Shown here: in pieces, positions 58,647 through 64,000 of the stretch | Layout: each line of letters begins with the position of its first letter | Numbering within the stretch: the stretch's first letter is position 1 | Assembly: GCF_037975245.1 (NCBI RefSeq) | Contig: NC_092576.1 | Location: 21,575,611 to 21,639,610, forward strand | Direction: 5' to 3' | DNA from: Apostichopus japonicus | Lineage: Eukaryota; Echinodermata; Holothuroidea; Aspidochirotida; Stichopodidae | DNA: 64,000 bases | Program-made: the position numbers and the translations under genes | The notes under the pieces: generated by a model | What the model was told of the DNA's origin: nothing | Seen by the model: the letters and a program-made list of their open reading frames with translations, nothing else | Databases searched by the model: none

Positions 58647-58855
58647 GTTTATGCTTACAAGTCAAACTTGACCTAAATAATGAAGGGCAATGTAAAGCTC
58701 GCTTTGTTGCAAAAGGGTATTCCCAACTCCCTGATATAGACTATCTTGAAAAATCCATATCACTAACCTGTATGTGTTTTTCATATGTGTGGTTCCTCAG
58801 AAATGTAATGATCTCAAAATATTTATTGTTCTGTGCAAATGCAACGTTCAATTGA
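58647..58855 (+). pseudogene. Copia reverse transcriptase, continuation after the insertion
   Basis: After the second AGTGG the frame reads LDLNNEGQCKARFVAKGYSQ, the classic Copia RT stretch before the IDYxE motif (here PDIDYLEKS). It then loses similarity by about 58800. The RT active-site region and RNase H are not seen in the next 2 kb. Confidence 0.75.
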
Positions 58856-60217
58856 GCAGAATTTGACCACAAAATGTCTGCCGTGTCAAGTTCTTCCATA
58901 CCCCTGAATTGACACAATTTTCGATAAGCTTACTGTAACTTTGGTGTAAGTATACATCAATTGACTGTGGATGCTGTACATTTGCTATGCTCTGAGCCTC
59001 TAAGCTCAGACAGGTCAGGTCCCAGAGAGTAATGGTATAATGCTGAGGTAATACTGGTTATTTTTAGGGAGTAAAATTTCCAATCCAAATCCCCAAATTA
59101 CATGCAAAAATGGATGGAGGGTGTTAAAAAAACACAAATTGATTAGCACATAGCTGAAATGGATTCAGACTCATGAAGTAGTTTAGGTTGCCTGCTGTAT
59201 CGATGCTAGTAATATTTGAAGGTGTGTCAATTACGAAGGTGTGCCTTTAGTATACTACTAGTACTACAAAGCATAACTGCATGTTAGGAATGTAACTGTG
59301 TAAGCCTTACATAAGCCTGCAAACTTTACTGTTAGTGTCACAGCCATTCACTCTCATATTTTAATAATTAATACTACCCTAGGGCCTAGAGGTAATACTT
59401 AGTTTTGTACTGGTGGATCCAAGGGGGAGGGGAATGGGGTCATGCTTACCCAAAGGCGATTTTACAATATGTCTAATTCCCCATTGTTTGTCCTATGTAC
59501 ACCGTCTAACAATGTGCAGCTAGTGTCTGCAACTTTGAAAAAGATTACCAAGTACTCATTCCACATGTTATTCAGCACTTAGGCTACATGTTTTTCATGG
59601 ACTTTTGTAAATGAAATTAGAAGTCCTTCTAGTTTTTAATGTCTTTGACTCTTTGTAAACTGCAGTGATTTAGATCCTTGTTTGGACAAGGTGTTGAGCT
59701 ATTTTAATAAAATTGTGACAGGTAATCAGTAGTGTTCGATTGATTATATTACAATCGGGCCGATGCCAAGTACCGATTAAATTTCAACATTTTTGTAGAA
59801 CTGTATGATATAGTGTTATGCATGATTACCGACTACTAGGCCAATACAATCAAAGATGTAAATGAACGACTTAACGTTTCACAGTAAAGATTAATTGAGC
59901 AAGTAAAGAACACTGTAATACATACATGAGGCAGGCGCTGTACGTTTATAACGAGGAGTCGCAAAATTGCAATCCTCCCACAACACGGTTAATGACAGTG
60001 CTGTACAGACAACAGAAGGGGAAAAATAGTAGTCATTGGCTATGAAATGAAGAAAAAGAAGTTAGGAACAGCTTTTACAACTGGTTATTATAACCATTAT
60101 CAGTGTTGCAACTCCAACGTAAATAAAGGGAATAGTATATCGCACAGAAATAAAATATTCGTTATTTCATTAGCTAATATCGAAAATTATAATCTGATAT
60201 GAAAAATAATGTGGAAG
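58856..60217. other. Non-coding region right of Copia
   Basis: No gene recognised. A stretch at about 59733-59790 (GTGTTCGATTGATTATATTAC with CGGGCCGATGCC) resembles a degraded DNA-transposon end, but no partner was found. The rest is AT-rich low-copy sequence. Confidence 0.5.
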
Positions 60218-60274
60218 AGTAAGTAAGCCTGACGTTTCGATCATAGCAGGATCGAAACGTCAGGCTTACTTACT
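60218..60274. repeat. Perfect 25-bp inverted repeat with 7-base loop
   Basis: The left arm (60218-60242) and right arm (60250-60274) are exact complements around ATAGCAG. The arm contains GCCTGACGTTTCGATC. A perfect stem of this length is unlikely by chance and suggests a dispersed hairpin element or transposon terminus. It is preceded and followed by AT-rich sequence. Confidence 0.85.
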
Positions 60275-60696
60275 TGTACACATATTCTTACACAGGCTCT
60301 CTAATGGATAAGCAGTTTGTTAACACTTTAATTTTACTATGAAAAATAAAACAATCCTGAACATTTGATTCAAGGTTTCATAATTGCATCTGCTAGGTAT
60401 AACTTCCGATGGAACGTTGTTTCAAACAATCATACACAGTAAGTCAATGGTGCTTCTTTCATTGACTTAACTACATGTGAGAAAATAACACACTAAAGTC
60501 CCATTGACTTTGTCGCACATGCCGCTGAAAATTGCTGGAAAGGGATTATTTAGCAAGTATAGAACATGCGTTCAGAGAAAATAAGTTGCTTTGGGCTTTT
60601 TGCAAAAATATGCGAAAGAATGTTTGACTAATCTCAAAATACTGTAATGCAGTAGAACTACTGAGGGCGGGTTGCCAAAATTGTTTACAATTTTTT

Positions 60697-60727
60697 GGTT
60701 CCTTGCTTTTTTGCAAAGCAAGGAACC
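60697..60727. other. 13-bp hairpin
   Basis: GGTTCCTTGCTTT and AAAGCAAGGAACC are perfect complements around TTTGC. Confidence 0.75.
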
Positions 60728-61144
60728 TATGCATTCAACTTGGCGTGTGTGTGTGTTTGCATCTGTGGGTGCATGTGTGTGTGTGTACATGTGACGCTTG
60801 GCTTGTGTACACAATATCTCAATTGGGAAATGATGTATCATGATCAAACTTGGTGGGTGGATAGCTCATAGTGAGAGGAAGATCCCTATTGTTTTCGGTG
60901 CCTGTAAAGGTCTCCAAAGATCAATAAGGGGCACAAACCAAAATAGTTAACAAAGCAATAACTCCCATTAACAGGGTCCGAAATGTTTTTTTTTTGGAAC
61001 TAGTTGTAAATGAGGTAGGAGATTGTTTTCAAACATAACAGTCATGTGATCCAAGGTCAACAAAGGTTAATTAGCGGTAAAAAACTAGTATTTTTGCGAT
61101 AACTTAAGAACAAGGTTGAGAGTTACTCTCGACCTGCATCTTTG

Positions 61145-61178
61145 TGACCTTTGACCTTAGGTTGACCTCTGGTGACCT
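61145..61178 (-). promoter_or_regulatory. Cluster of four TGACCT half-sites
   Basis: TGACCT at 61145, 61152, 61163 and 61173, with spacings of 1, 5 and 4 bases. On the minus strand these are AGGTCA half-sites in direct-repeat layouts DR4, DR5 and DR1, the layouts bound by RXR-partnered nuclear receptors. Further AAGGTCA words lie nearby (61054, 61578, 61588). Binding is unproven. Confidence 0.4.
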
Positions 61179-61691
61179 GTATTAGTTTCTATGGTCTTTT
61201 GAATTTTCGTGGCCATGTTCAGATCTGAAATGGTCTGCCGATCAGAATTGTTCATAGGTTCTGTGCTACCTTCTGGTGCAAAGTTATCAGAGTTTAAGTG
61301 TTTTTTTATCAATATGCTCATTTTAGGAGACACAGGGCAAAGATAAGAAAAATTGGTCAATATTTTAATATATGATAGAGTTCTGTGTGATCTATGGAAG
61401 AAACTAACTCCAGGTTTGATCTGACACCTGGTTCTTCAGTTATGAGATGCCAAAAGTTGGATTTGATACCTTCTTAGCAATAACATTGTGTGTGTACATT
61501 GGAGTGCATATCAATTTTAGGATGGAGTGCACTTCATCAAAGGTATCATTTTTCATAAAAAACTGTCATGCCATCCAAGGTCATTCAAGGTCGCATATGG
61601 GCAAAAAACTACCCACTTATGCTAATTTTTGCAACAACTTCCAGTGACAAAGTTTGACATGGATGATATTGGGACAAGTTGTGAATGTAGG

Positions 61692-62339
61692 CAGGGGCGT
61701 CAATCCGATATGAAACGTGGGGGGGACGTAATCGATTCGAGTATTCCAGCCGTACGTGCTATCTAAGCGGAGCGCCACCATCGGTTGGCGCGCAGCATAC
61801 CAAGAAAATTTCAGATTTCAATATCTGCCAGATCGTTGGAGATGGCACTTGCCAGGCTGGATAGCAGCCATCTAGTTGCGTGATTTCGGGAGAAAATTAC
61901 AAATTCGTCACTCAGGAAATCTGCAATAAATTCATGCGACCTTCATTTTTGGTGGATTATTTCTTTTAGTGATTCCAATTGACATGAACATTAGAACCTT
62001 TTTTAATGAATGGGCCAGATTTTAGGAGTGAAAGATTGACAGGGCCGCAACTAACCAACGACCTGCTGTTGATTTCAAACCTTTGCTTCCGAAGACGTTC
62101 AAGCAATAGATGTGTGTACTAATCTGTATTCAAAAAAACATAATGTCAATACAGTCCAGTCGATAATTAATGGTGATAATAGACCTGACAGCATCATTAG
62201 TGCAGATAAATTCTAAGCAGCTAGTTCGTTTATTGTGATGATGTAAAATAGATTGATTTTTTTTCTTTCTTGAGACATCTCACGGGCCGCAAAAAAATCA
62301 CTGGCATGTGGCCCGCGGGCTGTAGGTTGCCCAACCCTG
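61692..62339. mobile_element. Fragments of hAT-like DNA transposons
   Basis: CAGGGGCGTCAATCC at 61692 has the form of a hAT 5' end, and the segment ending GTAGGTTGCCCAACCCTG (about 62321-62338) has the form of a hAT 3' end of another family, with the GGCCCGCGGGC palindrome before it (62310-62320). The two do not form matching inverted repeats and no target duplication is visible, so these are remnants. Confidence 0.35.
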
Positions 62340-62732
62340 GCCTATAGGAACGATGTCCCAAAATGTCCCCGGATATAGGAGATGGAAGCTATCTGCCGCG
62401 ACTGCATGTGAGTTTCTCGACTTGCCGTCCTGGGAGTCATACCACAAATGGTGCATTTCCTCATACGCCATTATTAATAATAATTTAAATAACTAACTAA
62501 TTAGGCACAGCCCAGATCCGAGTTCGTATATTGAGCTTAGCACAAATTTGGCCAAAAGTCGTCATTTACGCCAGCATGTTAAACCACCAATGACTTTTAA
62601 TGCCACCCGTGACACACTTCCAATGGGACTGTGTCAGTTTAAAGGTTTTGCTAGGTCTACGAGAATACATTTCTATGAATTTGTGAAACAAGGATGGGCA
62701 AGACAAACCACGTTAATTATGTTTTCAGGACC
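62340..62732. other. Non-coding region before the candidate exon
   Basis: No recognised gene. A 76-codon plus-strand frame (62548-62778) overlaps the minus-strand open frame and has no known motif. Confidence 0.4.
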
Positions 62733-62916
62733 TCACACCTGCGTATGTATCGTCAGACTTAGAAAAGGTCCCATGTGAGTGGTGGCTAAAGTGATGAAGG
62801 CATCAAAATAAATCAGTGGTTTTTCGTTGGAGTCCTCACGCAAGTTACCTCGGTTGCTAGGTGGATCTGCATCTGGTAATCGGGTGAATTCTGGTCGGAG
62901 CGTACTATGTAACCAC

Positions 62917-62924
62917 CGTGTACC
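62917..62924. repeat. 8-bp target-site duplication CGTGTACC (left)
   Basis: Exact copy at 63808-63815 on the other side of the MITE. Eight bases is the usual hAT target duplication length. Confidence 0.85.
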
Positions 62925-63807
62925 CAGGAACGTAGCTAAGGCCTTATGATTGGGGGGGGGTGTAGTGGCTGAAAATCTAACTGGATGGGTTTTGAAGCAA
63001 GAAAATTCCGACTGCTGCTTTGTACCGCCCCCCCACACCTCGCGCTACTCGTCAACGATACGGTCAGTGTCAGTCAGACACCCAATCTTTCGCGACTGTA
63101 CTTTTGTTCCGAACTTTTTTTCGATAAATTTGTACCCCACTGGCACTCATTTCACAAACTTATTAGCCCCCCCACCCCAACCAAATATTTTTGGGAAAAT
63201 TCGGGCAATATGCTTTTTGGGCCCCTACTGAAAGAAAGATAATTTGCATTGTGTTTTACAGTGGTTAAAGTTATATTATTATTACCATTAATATTGTAAC
63301 GACTTCCCCAATAATTCTAACCAATGTGGTAATAAGACGGAAAATGATTGTATGTTATTTGCATGCGATGTAAAAACCGATGCATGTCTACATGATATGC
63401 ACATTAACATGTGGAACGTGTGCTAATATTGGTTATATTTTTTGGGTAAGTCGTTACAACCCCCCCCCCCAATCAAATTGGGCTCCTGAGCCTATGATGG
63501 TAGTTCTATTAGGCATTTTTTGGGAGTATTCAAAATCATACGAAGTTTTGTACGGTGGAGTATAAGAATCACGAGATACAATTTCTCAAAGTGGCAAGGA
63601 AAACGTGGTAAATATAACAGATTAAAGGTCAATTTTGACCAAAATTTTTTAGGTGATGCACAATCACAGGAATAAATGCATAGGCTTAGATAAACTAGAG
63701 TGCGACAGTCGGAAATTCCGACTGTTGCACTACAATTTTCCAACTATCGTCACTTTTACCTAGTTTGGGGGTGAGATACCCCCACCCCCCCTCTAGCGAC
63801 GTCCCTG
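62925..63807. mobile_element. hAT-type MITE, 883 bp
   Basis: Ends are CAGGAACGTAGCTAAGG and CTCTAGCGACGTCCCTG, imperfect inverted repeats (14 of 17 match) with the CA...TG form of hAT. They are flanked by CGTGTACC on both sides. C-rich and G-rich tracts lie near both ends and in the middle. There is no transposase; the 60-100-codon frames inside are unlike any protein I know. It shares a segment with the 2268-bp element at 56374-58641. Confidence 0.85.
63699..63731. other. 16-bp hairpin inside the MITE
   Basis: AGTGCGACAGTCGGAA pairs with TTCCGACTGTTGCACT around a single A, with one mismatch. It lies about 75 bp from the MITE end, a subterminal position. Confidence 0.7.
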
Positions 63808-63815
63808 CGTGTACC

Positions 63816-64000
63816 CAGTGTTCTCACTGTGGAGTAAACTCTGGTATCACTCAACAACAAGGTAACATGCGATGCGCTGCCACGGAATATGCTCCTTATT
63901 TCATTTCCCCAATATTAGGGAACAGGCACCGTCTTTGAAACACCATCTACAACTAAACAACAACTATGTACAAGCTTTGGTTCTAGCTATGAAGTGCTGT
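63816..64000. other. Right end of window
   Basis: Non-repetitive sequence. The part up to 63914 belongs to the candidate split exon on the minus strand. Nothing else is recognised. Confidence 0.4.

Larger units (their letters stand above)
54345..58855 (+). mobile_element. Decayed Ty1/Copia retrotransposon, interrupted
   Basis: Gag, protease, integrase and the beginning of reverse transcriptase occur in the Copia order (integrase before RT). The element has many in-frame stops and frameshifts, an internal deletion in integrase, a 2268-bp DNA transposon inserted in RT (56374-58641) and no RT beyond about 58855. No flanking LTRs were recognised. It is a dead copy. Confidence 0.8.
60540..61690. 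repeat. Dispersed repeat with GT microsatellite and duplicated inner domain
   Basis: Contains a GGTTCCTTGCTTT hairpin, a GT-rich microsatellite (about 60745-60793), and two diverged copies of a domain around a GTCATG(T/C)(G/C)ATCCAAGGTCA word (61041 and 61566). These are followed by GGTAAAAAACTA or GGCAAAAAACTA and then TTTTTGC. It resembles a repeat I recall from marine deuterostome genomes; class unknown. The frame at 60572-60847 includes the microsatellite and is not a gene. Confidence 0.55.
62736..63914 (-). pseudogene. Candidate exon split by a MITE
   Basis: On the minus strand a frame is open from 63914 to 63816, is interrupted by the MITE and one target duplication, and continues in the same frame from 62924 to 62736: 96 codons. 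Its end has a donor-like CAG/GTGTGAG at 62739/62738. The product has pieces such as RLPDADPPSNRGNLREDSNE and LIYFDAFITLATTHMGPF. I recognise no family. A chance open frame of this length is possible. Confidence 0.25.

Noticed and set aside
60572-60847. Frame rich in Thr and His at a GT/CA microsatellite
   Set aside because: It is the translation of the microsatellite and flanking repeat.
61692-62339. One complete hAT element
   Set aside because: The two ends belong to different families, do not match as inverted repeats and have no target duplication.

Overview
This is eukaryotic genomic DNA with no convincing host gene. It has no long open frames, about 36 kb of tandem repeats, LTR and Copia retrotransposon remains, and short DNA transposons with clean target-site duplications. 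The TAGGCCTA-rich unique sequence and the types of dispersed repeat in the right flank suggest an invertebrate deuterostome, most likely an echinoderm such as a sea cucumber or urchin. That assignment rests on my memory of such genomes, not on a search.

The window is dominated by one object of about 52.5 kb, a giant inverted duplication. Its left arm runs from 1504 to about 22080 and its right arm from about 22081 to 54003 on the opposite strand. Reading inward, each arm holds the same layers: (i) an LTR of about 968 bp, complete in the left arm and cut at 54003 in the right; (ii) a few kb of low-copy sequence with short tandem repeats and a 130-bp tandem unit; (iii) an array of units of about 285 bp (about 20 on the left, 31 on the right); (iv) a 24-bp minisatellite (11.8 kb left, 18.5 kb right) whose strand flips at about 22081. 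In hand-aligned unique stretches the arms are about 95-98% identical. They differ in copy number and in higher-order repeat structure, so they have evolved independently since they were copied.

The 285-bp unit is the most interesting part. Each unit carries a pyrimidine-rich tract ending in an AG acceptor-like site, a micro-ORF of 16 codons in strong start context (consensus MATATEKQLVKDDDQG), often an AATAAA, and a GT-rich tail. It looks like a terminal exon amplified dozens of times. Edge units with different sequence still keep the 16-codon frame and stop. In both arms the units point toward the centre, so read-through RNA from the two arms would be complementary.

Right of the palindrome (54004-64000) lies a decayed Ty1/Copia element (54345-58855) split by a 2268-bp non-autonomous DNA transposon (56374-58641, 16-bp terminal inverted repeats, 5-bp target duplication). 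After it come a perfect 25-bp hairpin, a dispersed repeat carrying four TGACCT half-sites, hAT fragments, and an 883-bp hAT-type MITE (62925-63807, 8-bp target duplication) that splits a 96-codon open frame on the minus strand.

The main doubt is whether the palindrome is real or an assembly join of two haplotypes in opposite orientation. The 2-5% divergence fits either an old duplication or allelic differences.
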